Shown in pieces: positions 49,721 to 61,805 of a DNA stretch of 64,000 bases. The notes beneath the pieces were generated by a model. It made no database searches and was not told the DNA's origin. It saw only the letters and a program-made list of their open reading frames with translations. This DNA is from Trematomus loennbergii (taxonomy: Eukaryota > Chordata > Actinopteri > Perciformes > Nototheniidae). The first letter of the stretch is position 1. Every line of letters begins with the position of its first letter. The stretch lies in NCBI GenBank assembly GCA_012861695.1, contig JAAOOA010000012.1, forward strand, positions 2,478,770 through 2,542,769, in the 5' to 3' direction. The translations under genes were made by a program, and so were the position numbers.

Positions 49721-49910
49721 GTGAGCAACCATAATGATGTCAGTGATAGCAGAGCTTAACCGCCTGTTAGGGGGCGGTTTATCAAGTCAAATAAACTCCA
49801 TATGTATATAAATCGGGATAACAGCATCAAAATCTTTTTTTCCCCCACAAATTACTTATTTACAGTATACTGTATACTTTCTTATAGTGGGTGAGAAATT
49901 ACCCCCGCCA

Positions 49911-49930
49911 ACACACACACACACACACAC
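49911..49930. repeat. (AC)n microsatellite
   Basis: About 20 bp of CA repeat. Confidence 0.95.
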
Positions 49931-51962
49931 ATTACCCACTTCCCACTTTACTTTATCGCTTGTTTTGGTATATCTTTGCTCTCATTACCTTTATCATGGA
50001 GGTACTGTTTTTGGCTTGGTTTGTCCGTTTGTTTGTCTGTTAATCAGCTGGATTACAAAAAACATACTGCTGACCTATCTACGGTGGAGGGGTTTAGCAT
50101 GTGCCCAAAAAATTATATTTAATTTAATATATCATATTTTGGTTTAGTTAGCATTGAGAGATGGTGCATTTGTTCTGCATACATGTGATGTCGCAATATT
50201 TAGCAAAATGAGCGCATAATCCCCCTCAAACTAAACATCTAAGTGGAAATAGCCAGCAACGTTTGTTTAAACGCTCAGAGCAATAAATTACAGCTCATAT
50301 TTATTGTAGCATTGTTTCCACATCATCATTTAAAGGTTATGAACACCCTGAAGTCAGAAAAATTACTTTTCAACTCAGGAAATGGGACCATTGGAGAAGC
50401 ATGTGATCGCACCATTGGCATGGCCAACGTCTGTAATCCCCAAATGTTTGACTTTTTAACTTTAAAACAGATTATTTTGTTTCAATCAAAGTAACTGTAA
50501 TGATCTATTTTCTTCTAAATGTTAGGTGGTAAATTCCAAACCCTTACCACCTCCTCTAAACTTTGATTAAAGTCCAGACCAGTAAAATGTTCGCTGCAGT
50601 AAATCTTAAAACGAGTGTTCCCCTTAAAAAATCAATCACCCACCCATTAACAGTGTACAAACTACAACCACTTCACAAAGTGTGATACCTATTGGTGCTG
50701 ACTCCATAAGTGCAGAAGTGTGGAGATGTCCCAAATGACCTGTATTTACAAAAGAGGGGACAACAAATCAGTAAGTAGGTTTTTTTTTAGTCTGATTGTA
50801 AGAGACATCTAATTTAGCTCTCTGACACAGAGTGTAGCAACATTTAGAGAAGCTATCGCCACTGATAACGTGTTGGAAACAGCATTAGGTGCAGTTCGGG
50901 GCAGTGAAAGTGCTTGTGTGTAAATGATATTACTTTCACGCAGCACTGGGATGACAGACAGCTGGACTAATTGTTTCCTGTGAAAACGTAACATGAGCAA
51001 TGAGTTCCTTAAAGGCAGATATGGTACCTGTCTTTTTAACCTCACCAATATTTGGTTATCAGATCTGTATTTCTGTCAACAATGAACTTCCAAATTGCTA
51101 ACATTTTAATAACACTCATCACCTCTTGGGTCATTAATACTGTGATGGGCTCGGGAGTAGAATGCCACCAGACAATTTTCAGCCCGGCGCCCAGGCATGT
51201 AATTACAGACCTTTGAGTAATAACGGAGCTGTAACCATAATGGATCTGTAAAGCTGCCACATGTGATTAAAATGTGCAGCTCCCAAAGAAAAACTGGTGT
51301 CATGTAGAACAATCAAATTATGTTGAATAATAACACAGCAATTAGAACTGATCACTGAGCTCCTGTTCCTAATGTATCAGTGCAGTAGGAAATTAGAAGA
51401 GTCAAACATAAGGTGTCAAGAGAGGAACCACTCAATGATTTGGGAACTGTAAAGTGGGTAAGCTGAGGGGTTTGCTACGTTCCAGCTAGCTCTTTTAGCT
51501 TTTTTACTAAAACTGCAAAGAATAAACAACTCTGCTACAATCATTCAAACCAAAACAAGCTCAGTCATTATCAGTAAGCTTTTGTTTATTTCAGTTTGAA
51601 TCAGCTGTCCTACTCGGTTGGTGGGATTTCCGCTAACTGGTTTAGCTAGCTGAGCAGCACCTCTCGCTCGTTCTAAAGCTCACTGGTTGTTAGCTCATGA
51701 AAACAGAACTTTTCAAACATCGCTGTTGACGTTTGTACTTGTTTGTGTTTTCTTTTGTTAACAATGCTAATATCTTTTTTTGATAAAAGGTGGTTTTCAT
51801 TGCTGCAAAGAGTGGTGCAGGACTAAATCCGAAATCCAAATTTGAGTTAGCATTTCACCACTTCTAGGCTCCCTTGTCTCGAAATCAACAGTTTGTAATG
51901 TGTTTTAAGTTAGATGCCTGAAATATGGCCTGTGGTTAACAACAATTTAAAAAATGTTCTAT

Positions 51963-52620
51963 AGGCGCGTTCACACCGCAGTACTTTTCCCACTTTAGTT
52001 CCGATATAGTTCCGAAATGTCGCGTTCACACTAAAAAAATCCGGAACTAAAATGTGTTCAACAGAACCTTTTTACCCCCTTTTCCGTCCCTGCTAGAGAG
52101 CAGGTACTTTCGTGGGAGAAAAAGGTTCCTATGTCTGATTGGCTGGGCGGATTGCAAACCACGCCCCGTAAAACTCCCAAAAAGTTTTGTGAAGCCGCCA
52201 TTTTATTATCCTCGCATTAGCATTATTAGCATTAGCCCAACGCACAAACGCAGAGAGACTAACTTATGGCAACACAAAAGAAAACATGGGAGCGGTGGAG
52301 ATGAGGAGGTGTGGGCGTTCTGGCGATTTACTCGGAAGGCTTCAGTAGAAGCTGCTGGAGTCCCAGCAGCTTCTACTGAAGCCAGTCCCCAACTCCGGGG
52401 ACTTCCGGCCGGGACTTCGGGTGGCAGTATACGCCGTGAAGTTGTTTGCGGCCTGCCAGTAAACCCAAAGCAGAAGAAGAAGAAGTGACGTCAGCGGCTT
52501 CATTTGCCTAATCCACCCCCATGGACTTATTCCGGTGTGAACGCGATCTGTACTTAGTTCATGAGAACTAAAGAGTTCTGATGAACCTTTGTGGGAAAAG
52601 TACTGCGGTGTGAAAGCGCC
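51963..52620. mobile_element. TIR element (about 658 bp) with internal palindrome
   Basis: The ends are near-perfect inverted repeats of about 30 bp: 'ggcgcgttcacaccgcagta' plus 'cttttcccac' on the left, and 'gtgggaaaagtactgcgg' plus 'tgtgaaagcgcc' on the right. Flanks read ATA and TAT. The interior has 'cgcgttcacac' again at 52021. It also has a 21-bp inverted repeat at 52338-52358 and 52363-52383 with a 4-base spacer. The 144-codon ORF inside (52054-52488) shows no recognisable domain and crosses the palindrome, so it is not treated as a gene. Confidence 0.85.
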
Positions 52621-54303
52621 TATTGACCCAAAAAGTCAGTAAATACCCCACTGGTGAATGTCACGTGTCTTCAACGGCCATGCCTAAGAAGTGTCTAAAT
52701 GATGCTGATAATCCCCATCATGCCCAACCAACATTATCTACCTTTTATTGAAGAATTGTTGATGTAAAGTCATGCGATCGCCATGTAGTTTGTTTATAGC
52801 CTAATGTTAGCTTTTTACTTCTGGCGGATGCATTCACGCTTCAAAAAGCATAAATTGGTGTTAACATGAGAAAAATAATCAAGCTGAAGAAAACACGTAG
52901 GTATCATAAACATGTGTTTTCGACAGATCTTATTTTCTGCAAAATCCAAAATCCAATGGAAGAATCCCATTACTTATCGTTGAGGGAACCCTGGTGATGC
53001 TAACTTCCAGGTCGGCCCCTTCGTCATCACTGCACCACTCTTTTGACTCCTGTTTTTTGACTATTAACTATTTTTAGGACTCTGAAAAAGTTCCCTTGTC
53101 TGAAAACGGCTTTAGTTGCTTTTGCTGCTGTGTTTTATTAAATATTGGCAGAGAGCCTTGTCTGGCAGCCAAAAACAAAAAAGCACAACAGGATTTTGGG
53201 AAATATTCCAAGTAACTTCAGATGCAGACACTAAAAAAAGTTGAACGGTCTCACTGTAGAAGTTTTGCCCGTCTGCATTGAGCTGTCGTGATCAAATCAA
53301 GTGATGGATGCGTCAGATCTGGCTGTGAATACGTCCCCGTCCCAAAACCAGATGGTCAGTAAAGCAGAAAGGAGGTGTTTATCCTTCACCAATGACTTTG
53401 TGTTGCCACATGAGTAAGCACAAGTCGCATCGTGGTTATGAAATCAGAAACAACTGAGCAACCGTCTGTATCAAATATGAATCATCACAAAGATGTCTTT
53501 AAAGCTCCAAATCAAACCTGAACTTCCAGGTTCCAAATTCAAATCACTGAGGACATTTCTGGCAAGACATTTTTAAGGTTAATGAACATGACTTTTAAAT
53601 AATCACTTCAGTTTGAATCTCAATAATACAACTTTTCAGGCAGTACTGCTTTTCCACAAGTGTCATATTTGTATATATTAACGATCACAGCAGGATTTGA
53701 GCAAGAAAGCTGGTAGAAAATGTCCATATGCAGCCCAACCTGCTCTCTGATATTCACTGTTTGTAGAAAATGAAGCCAGCTGTTAAGGTATCTTCCTGTG
53801 TGATCAAAGTTGTGTGCACAGAAGGAAAATAAAGAACTATTTGAAGTGTTGCTGCTCATGGATCATCACTGCTTTCCAAATGAACAAGAAAGACGTCTTT
53901 GATCTCCACTGATTCCCAGTTTCTTTTTCCTGTAAATATGCCTGCACGCAGTGGATTTTAGATTTAATTACCACCTGTTACGCACATGGAAATTGAATTT
54001 GCTAAGTATAAAACACTGTCAAAATGAAATACTGTAAATGAACCAATTTGAATTTTCTCAGCCATGACAGTGTTTTTCACAGCAGCTGCTGCTCTGCGGC
54101 TCAGGTTGACGGATCTGTCTGAACAGAACGTGTTTGATTTCAATAACCTGAATTCACACACTCTCTCCCTTAATACTGAAAATACTTCTCTACTTAACGA
54201 CTTTCATCATATATCAAAGAAGCATCTCAACAGGCCTCAATCATCCAATCAGAGGACTTTATAAGGAAAATACACTGAATATAGTAATACCAGCAAATTT
54301 TAA

Positions 54304-54634
54304 AGAGGTACATAATATGAAAAACTCTCTATTTTAGTGCTTGTGTGAATATATTTTAGGTACTTTGAGTTCCTATACCAACCCACAAACGTTAAAATAA
54401 GACAACTTAGTCGGTTCTTTGTTGACTGTTTAAGTCAGAAAACATGGGATTCAACATGTTTCAAGTCACATGTTGGCTCATGAGAATGCGCCCACAGCGT
54501 TGGAGGCGGGTCATCGTTCGTTCCTTTAAAGTTGCTCAGTGGCACAACGGTACAAAAAGTGCATTTAATAGCCAACACACTGATACACCATGGACCCTAC
54601 ACTGTTACCAAACATTCATTAACAAGTCAAAATA
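54304..54634. mobile_element. Possible TTAA-type MITE, second family
   Basis: TTAA at 54300-54303 is followed by 'agaggtacataatatgaaa', resembling TTAA-type MITE ends. Phrases such as 'accaacccacaaacg' and 'atagccaacacactg' recall a dispersed fish repeat. The far end is unclear. Confidence 0.4.
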
Positions 54635-55710
54635 GAAGGGAAATGTATGGATATACATAATATGGAGAAAAAAATCAAAGCTTTTTCAATGTCAAGATAC
54701 ATGAAAGATATTCACCCTTATTAGTGTTTATAAATCAGATCAAGGCTGTGCATTCAACATAGTTCACACAGTTGCCTATTCAGTGAATACATATACATGA
54801 AATCTAGTAAAAATAAGCATTATCAAGGCTAGGGATAAAAAATAGCAGAGAACCAATGGACCTAATCAATGAAAAATGTAAAGCAACCTGAATGCTCCAA
54901 CCTAAAGTCAGATCATATATACAAATGAAATACTTTGCCTGTCTGTCCATTGATAAAAGGCTGAAAATATTTTCCAGGGATAACTAGGTTCAGTAATTAT
55001 TTTTTACTGGAAAATAATAGTCTGTCCTGTCAAATTGAAGAAAAAAATGCTAACTTTATGATCTGCAGTAGCCAAATACTGACCACTACCACTTTATATA
55101 TTTAATTAAAAATGAATCTCTTGGATGCTGGTTGAGCCTCAGATAAAACAAGCTCATAATAACAATTCTTAACATGTATTTCAAGGTTATGACATGTTTC
55201 CTTATCTCCTAAATGTTATTACATTTGAGCAAAGGCATATTTGCCTGATCTAAATATAACTGACATGAGCACAACCAAATACCCTTTATATTGTGGCTAT
55301 AAATCCTGCGGCAATTTCTAAAGCTTCAGATGAAACTCCTGAACTGTAATAAATAACACACGGTTAGAGAAGTTGGATATTCAGTTTGCTTCAGGCATAT
55401 TTGGCTCGTTCAAGGGATACTGCAAATTGTTGAGAAAGTTAAATACGCCAGAAATGTTGGGTCTTTTAAAAACCAAAGCGTGTGTGCCCACCTCCACAGT
55501 AACCTGAGCCGGCTCCAGAGAGCAGAGTCGGCTCCGGTCAGAGACTGGAAACACAAACTGGGCGCTGGGAAGAGGCCAGCCGCTGAGCGTAATGATGACA
55601 AAGGGCTGCTTCTTCAGAGCGCTAAAATGCTTACAAAGCTTCACCCACAGATCTTTGTGTGCTCCTTTTTCTCTCCATATCTAAAATTAGACTTCTCTTT
55701 TCTCCTGCAG

Positions 55711-55874
55711 GGCAATTCGAACAACATCGCCACCGTGGACATTTCAGTGGGCTTCGTTGGACTGGAAAGTTACGTAGAAGCACCGGCCATCTTCTTAACG
55801 GCCCTCAGCACTTATGCGGGGCCCCTGCTCTGGGCGTGCCACCTGGTCTGCTTCCTCAGCTCACAGAGAGACAG
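55711..55874 (+). CDS. pigg: PIGG internal exon
   Basis: Acceptor tcctgcag|GGC, phase 0. The peptide begins GNSNNIATVDISVGFVGLES, a signature almost identical to human PIGG. It continues with a hydrophobic span YVEAPAIFLTALSTYAGPLL and then WACHLVCFLSSQRD. Donor GACAG|GTGAGG, phase 2. Confidence 0.97.
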
Positions 55875-56746
55875 GTGAGGCTCAGTTATGACATACTCAT
55901 TAACTCAACACAAAAATAACTTTTATTTATATTGATTTGATTATAATCACTATGAAACCTTGATAATGAATGGTTAAGGTGTGCTAAATTGTTGCCCAGT
56001 TTTTACACAAATATTCAGTGTTGTTAAAGTATTAATAATAGACACCACTGAATATTAGTAATATGTTTGAGTCAATGAAAAAGCACTGTCTTCGCTATAA
56101 AATCCTCCTGATGACACTGTGGAGGGGGGGGGGTGCCGGGGACCTTTCAACAAAATCATGAATGTTGGCTATCCGGGCTCACAAATGGTGAAACCGAGCT
56201 CCCCATTGATATCCAGACAGAAAAGCAGTCTATACATTTTCCGTCGCAGACTTCAATACCAACCTGTTCCTATACTGCATCTTGGCCCAAAAAGAAAATC
56301 TCACCTTTGTTCGTAGAACTTAAAAAATGATTGCTTAATGAAGCCAATCCAGTAGCACTTACAATAGTTTAACTATGGAAAGCTTATTTACCTCCAGGAT
56401 TTTTGCTTCTTTGTGTTTTATGTTCTTTGTTGAACTTGGTTCTTAATGAAATGAAGGGAAAAACCTTTTACGTAACCTTTGTTTATGCTTGTGTAAGACA
56501 TTGTGGTTAGGGCCACGAGGGATGGCTTTACTGCTTAGCTACGCAGCCAAATAACAGCGTAATTAATTGTAATTCTGCTTATATTAGCAATTTACAATAA
56601 CCAGTTAGCTGTAGGATTACGTTTAAATAGTTAGCTACATGTTAGAAATTATTGAAACTTTCAACTACTGCCAATCGCTCATTCAGATTTGTGAAAACAT
56701 TATTGTAACAATTAACACTTAGTGTCATAAATACTATGGTTTTTAA

Positions 56747-56992
56747 AGTGGCTCTATTATGCTTTTTGGGGTTTTCCCTTTCCTGTAGTGTGCTATATAG
56801 ATTATTGTGCATTAAATGGTCTTCTCTCCAGAGGGAGTTTCTCTCCCACACGTTCCTCCCAATGCCTGAAACGCCTCCATTGGACTCCTTTGTTTACTTC
56901 TGTTTCATAATGACATCACCATGTAACACATGTTTTTTATTGGCTAGCACGCCAACACATTGTACGTGATAGGCTAAGGGGCGGGGCATCTT
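56747..56992 (-). mobile_element. TTAA-type MITE, truncated
   Basis: TTAA at 56743-56746 then 'agtggctctattatgcttt', the family end, through 'ataggctaaggggcggggca'. The sequence stops matching at about 56992, so the distal third is missing. Confidence 0.82.
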
Positions 56993-58306
56993 ATGAACCA
57001 CTGCTCACCACTCTCCTCTCTTTTGTTCACTTTGGTTTCCACCATCTGCACCAACACAACATCACTGCTCCAGTTATCTCTGAGTGTTGGTTGTTTCTAT
57101 TTTCAAACATATTTTTGAAGCGAACCCTCTCTGTGGGGCGGTGCTGCTGCGTTGAGATACCCAATTAAAGGAATCTTGCTCACAGGGTATCAAAGATGCG
57201 TGTAAACAGCTTAACCTGCATATGACCTTAACTGGAGAGAGGCCAGTATCTGGGGTGCTGTACGTGTGAGAAACATCCAACAACTACAGCTCGCCCTCAG
57301 CATGACGCCACGGCACACAGCTGAGTGATGAGATCGGTGTCCGGGCAACAGCTGCCCTGCTGGTGGAGCCAACAGTTAAATGCTGAATTTAATGTAAAAA
57401 GAGTTTAACTTCCTCTGTTGGGTAAATGACAGAAACTGGTGATCAAAAAATCACTACTTTATGTAAAACATTTCTTAATTTTGTTCCAAGAAAGATCTCC
57501 AGAAATGAGACGAGAGGCTGTATACCCATGCATGATCTGTATTCTTAATAATCTTTGATGCCACATTTTAATATGATGTGTTTAACATTTCAGTAGCTCT
57601 TCCAGTGCCTGATTAAAAAGTTCTCCCCATCTGAACGTTTTTGTGGCGCTCGCAGCAGAGTCTAGAGATGATCGAGTTTAGCTTTGATTTGATTTGTCCA
57701 TCCAGCACTTCGATGTTAGAGTTGATGTGGACTAAAGGGCCTCACAGAATGTATTTCGACCTTTCATTTAGTACTACAATGGGGTGGAACATTTCCGGTG
57801 ACCAACAGTTTGATCCATGACAAAACATTGTCAAAAAAAAATCAGTTTTCATGCTCCCAAGACCTCCATCATCTCTCCTGTAGACCCACAGTAGAGGGGT
57901 TACAAATGAAAAGCACAGCTGAGATTAAAGCCACTCCTCAGGGAGCTCCAGAAAGGTATGGCCTTTATTTTCTACTAGAAGAAGAAAACCTCATATACAG
58001 TAGCAAAGAAATCACTTTACAGTCAACAACAACACCAAAGAGTTCAGATAGGAGGGAGGACAAATGTTACGTCGGAAAAAACAATTGTCTATTTGTTAAA
58101 AGTGACATCTTCAAATGATTTGTCTGATCAAAGTCCACAAACTTAATTTATTCAATTTACAATGAAGAAAAATAAGCATTACAATTAGTTTGGCTTGTTC
58201 TTTCATGTAATGCTTATGCATTGATCTAAAGAAGATGACCCTTTATTCATTCAGTGTATCACTCTGTTGAATTCACACAGTCCCAAATACACACATGCAT
58301 AGGAAT

Positions 58307-58795
58307 CAGAGGTGGGAGAAGTGCTCAGGTCTTGTACTTGTATAAAAGTACCAAGTACCAGAGTGTAGGAATACTCTATTACAAGTAAAAGTCATGCACT
58401 CAAAATGTTACTCAAGTCAAAGTAGAAAAGTATTATCATCAAAATCTAGTTAAAGTAGCGACAGTAAAAGTAGTCATTGTGCAGATTGGTCCATTTCAGA
58501 AATATATATGATATGTTTTATAATGATTGATCATGAAAGTGTTCTCAAAGCTGGTAAAGGTGCAGCTAGTTTGAATGACTTTGTATACTGCAGGGTAGCT
58601 TGTGAATTTACTCCAGGTGGAACTAAAGTCTGATTTAACACTTGATTATATTTCACATCATTCATCCACATCTGTAAAGTAACTAAAGGTATTAAATACA
58701 TGTAGTGTAGTAGAAGTACAAAGTAGCATCAAATGGAGAAACTCAAGTAAAGTACAAGTATCTCAAAATGGTGCTTAAGGACAGTACTTGAGTTA
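58307..58795 (+). mobile_element. CAGAGGTGGGAG-type non-autonomous element, copy 2
   Basis: Starts 'cagaggtgggagaagtgct' and runs through 'caagtaaaagtcatgcactc', 'tatactgcagggtagcttg' and 'agtaactaaaggtatta' to 'cagtacttgagtt'. Homologous to 43672-44146 in opposite orientation. Superfamily is probably hAT by its CAGAGGTGGG end, but no target duplication was found. Confidence 0.78.
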
Positions 58796-60053
58796 ATCTA
58801 CTTAGTTACAAATTCTTTCAACATTGAAAAAACCCCCCGGATAAAACAATGCAGCCACACCTACATTTGTTATATAGCTGACCTGGAAACAGTTTCAGCA
58901 ACATATTCAGTGTAATCCATAACTGCAGATCTTAAAAATGTATTTCTTGATGTACAACAACAAGGAAAATGTTCCTAGTTGAATATCTAAAGATGAAATA
59001 ACAAATAATGATGACGCTCGGTTCCACAGACGTGGTGACAGATGAAACTGTAAGACCGTCTGGTGCTCAGGAGCTCATTAAGAATTCACTGTGCGCCATC
59101 AGCAGCTCGACCACAAGGCGAGTGCTGGGAGTGGACTTGATCGATAGCTTTCCGACGGGCTCCCTCCACACACTCAAACTCGACTTAAGGCAAAGAGAAT
59201 GTTTCTTCATTGTTTTTAGTGCACTGTAAACCTTCAAAACTGACCGATCAGAGGAGACCCGTAAACACCACTTTACCTAATTACCATCATTAAAACCGTC
59301 TTCAAAGTGTCCGATATTCTGACTTAAACACAAAGGACAAATGTAGTTTCTATTTTAGCCTTGATTTCCAAGACACTCTTTGAGATTACCTTGGAGACAG
59401 ACAGTGATTTTCAAGGCTTCCTGCTTCTTTGTGAGCTCAAAATGGAAATGGATTCCTGAAATAAAATGTACACCGTAGCCTTTCATCAAAATCTTATTTC
59501 AGTGTTTTTCGTGGAGGATTTCCAGGGACCATTTATCCTTCCATTTGCTCTTTTAACACTGTGTTCATTGCCCATTTCCGACGGCAGAACAATTCAGTTC
59601 TCTACAGACCTTTCTACAGTTTGATCATTTTGTGAAATGATTTCTAAAAATGTCTTCAAGCTAAAGAGTCTTTATCAACTCATTCCTTTCCAAACTTGTG
59701 AATTAGAGAATTTGTCACCACTTTCTCCACTGAGAGAATAAGATCATAAGAGGTTGCACATTCAATATTTAAGTAGCTCTTTGAGGTAGAACACAGAAAT
59801 AAACTTAAAAACAGCCGCTCTGTGGAACTAGCCATTAGTTTAAGAGCGTACCCTTTAGGCTGTTCATGGAGAATGCTGGTATTAGTTCTTAAGTATCAAG
59901 TTTGAAAGTTCTAATTATGCAGAATGGCTCTTTTATAGGTGAATTTGGTAATAACCACACTTGAGTAAAATGTAATTTGTTACTTTCCACTACTTCATAT
60001 ACCTACATACTAGACTACCGTACAGGGCTAAGTATATAAAGTGTGGGTTTTCC

Positions 60054-60494
60054 TTTGAGGACATATTATTCTCATTTTCAGGATCATATTTGCATGTTGA
60101 GCCTCTACTGTGACATGTTTCCACACTTTAATGTTCAAAAAGCTCTTTATTTTTTCTCATACTGCCTCTTCTCACCCTCTGTCTGAAACCAGAGCCCAGT
60201 CTGCTCTGATTGGTTAGCCGGCTCTGTTGTGATTGGTCAACCGCTTAGAGATGTCCCGCCCCTTAGCCTCACGTACAACGTGTTGGAGCGCTACCCAATA
60301 GACGTGCGAGTGTTACATAGTGATGTCACTATGTTATGAAAGAGAACAAAGGAGTCCAATGGATGCTTTCAGTGGGGGGGGGGGGGGGGGGAGAAACTTT
60401 GGGATTTTAGCCTTTGTAGACCATTTACATGCACAAAACCTATATAACAAACTACAGGAAAGGGAAATACCTTAAAAGCATAATAGGGGCGCTT
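60054..60494 (+). mobile_element. TTAA-type MITE copy with poly-G run
   Basis: Near full length: starts 'tttgaggacatattattct', contains 'actttaatgttcaaaaagct' and 'gctctgattggttagcc', and ends 'cataataggggcgc'. Where other copies have a purine-rich segment, this one has an 18-base G run (about 60374-60391). Confidence 0.85.
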
Positions 60495-60636
60495 GAAGAG
60501 AGACTGTTGGCACACAGATGTAGTTTTATGGGTTAGTAATATTGTTTATTCGATTAATATCGACTCATCTCCCCCCTCCCTAAGACTGCATCTGTTTTTC
60601 CTGTCTGCCACAGAATTGAATTATTGCATTCAGCTC

Positions 60637-60658
60637 ATGTGTGTGTGTGTGTGTGTGT

Positions 60659-60733
<75 letters not shown>

Positions 60734-60736
60734 TGT

Positions 60737-60801
<65 letters not shown>

Positions 60802-60837
60802 GTTGTGTGTGTGGTGTGTGTGTGTGTGTGTGGTGTG

Positions 60838-60876
<39 letters not shown>
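60637..60876. repeat. (GT)n microsatellite, about 240 bp, interrupted
   Basis: A long TG tract with scattered GG and TT interruptions. It sits about 490 bp upstream of the last PIGG exon. The Val/Cys and His/Thr readings across it are repeat artefacts. Confidence 0.98.
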
Positions 60877-60877
<1 letters not shown>

Positions 60878-61363
60878 TGTACTGATTGAATTTCCATCTC
60901 CAACCTGGACTCCTTCCCATGTCTCCTACTCCTCTTGTCTCTGTCCACTCCTCCCCCTCAGATGGCACTGCTGCCTGTCTCAACTCACAACCTCCCCGTG
61001 CTTAGCTAAACGTTGTGTTTCAGTCTTTGTATCTCCGCGTGTTTGGTTTTACATCATCATCTCCTAATCTCCTCTCTCCCACCCCCCATCCCATCCCATC
61101 ATGCAGGTTTTAAGTCATTAACTTCTCTATCTGAATTTGCCAGCAATCCGTATTATTGAGAGATGATAATTGGATTGAACTCTTCTCCCTGGTACTTGCG
61201 TAAGGGGAAAATGTGCTGCGAATCGTCAAACAATCTGCAGCTTTACCGATCATAAGAAAAAAATGTAAAGCAGATTAGACCTTGGTTCACGTAAAGTTTT
61301 GAGGAAGTTATTCACAGAGTGTCCTGCTTTGCCTCCTCTCTGATGAGTCCTCTCCCCCTGCAG

Positions 61364-61586
61364 GAGCCCGGTTGCAGTCGGCCATGGCTGCTACTGTCTG
61401 GCCCTGCTGAGGTCTGTGCCCGCTGCAGCCTACATCGTGCTGGTGACCGCTCTGCGCTACCATCTCTTCATATGGAGCGTCTTTTCACCCAAATTACTGT
61501 ACGAGGCCATGCACCTGCTGCTGACTGCGGGGGTCTGCCTCTTCTTCAACACCATGGAGCAGAGCCACACTGCCAGTAAGTCTTAG
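61364..61586 (+). CDS. pigg: PIGG terminal exon with stop codon
   Basis: Acceptor cccctgcag|GAGCCC completes AG|G (R), then SPVAVGHGCYCLALLRSVPA, AYIVLVTALRYHLFIWSVFS, PKLLYEAMHLLLTAGVCLFF and NTMEQSHTASKS-stop (TAG at 61584-61586). YIVLVTxLRYHLFIWSVFSP and KLLYEGMHLL are near identical in human PIGG, and the C-terminus is about the same length. Two or three hydrophobic spans close the membrane domain. The motif A|GTAAGT at 61575-61580 would be a strong donor just before the stop, so an alternative longer C-terminus cannot be excluded. Confidence 0.95.
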
Positions 61587-61805
61587 GGGCCAAACACTTC
61601 CATTACGGGGAGTCAAAAGGTCGTGAAATAGTCTCTCTATTCTACACGTAAGACGTTCAGACTGATACACTACTGATGCTCACAAAGGGTCCTTCCTTTG
61701 GTTCGCAAGAAATACTTTGGAATGCACTTCAAAATGTATTTTTGAGCCGTTTGTTTAAATATTTTCCAAGTTGGATGAAGAATAAAAGTGAAATTACGTC
61801 AAGAT
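61587..61805 (+). other. Probable PIGG 3' UTR
   Basis: From the stop to just past the first canonical poly(A) signal. The length of about 200 bp is inferred; there is no transcript evidence. Confidence 0.55.
61781..61786 (+). terminator. Candidate poly(A) signal AATAAA
   Basis: First AATAAA after the stop, 195 bp downstream, with a T-rich run (61820-61831) following about 35 bp later as a possible downstream element. Confidence 0.55.

Larger units (their letters stand above)
49721..55710. other. PIGG intron, about 6.0 kb
   Basis: Contains an (AC)n tract (49911-49930), the TIR element at 51963-52620 and a TTAA-adjacent repeat (54304-54634). The remainder is unremarkable AT-rich sequence. No exon seen. 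Confidence 0.9.
55875..61363. other. PIGG intron, about 5.5 kb
   Basis: Contains MITE copies (56747-56992 and 60054-60494), a CAGAGGTGGGAG-type element (58307-58795) and a long (GT)n tract (60637-60876). It ends in a clear pyrimidine-rich acceptor. No further exon recognised. Confidence 0.9.

Noticed and set aside
49529..49734. Plus- and minus-strand ORFs over a PIGG exon
   Set aside because: Shadow frames of the conserved exon.
52054..52488. 144-residue ORF
   Set aside because: Lies inside a TIR element, crosses a palindrome and shows no domain; lysine-rich end is simple repeat.
60493..61067. ORFs rich in Val/Cys or His/Thr
   Set aside because: They are translations of the (GT)n microsatellite.
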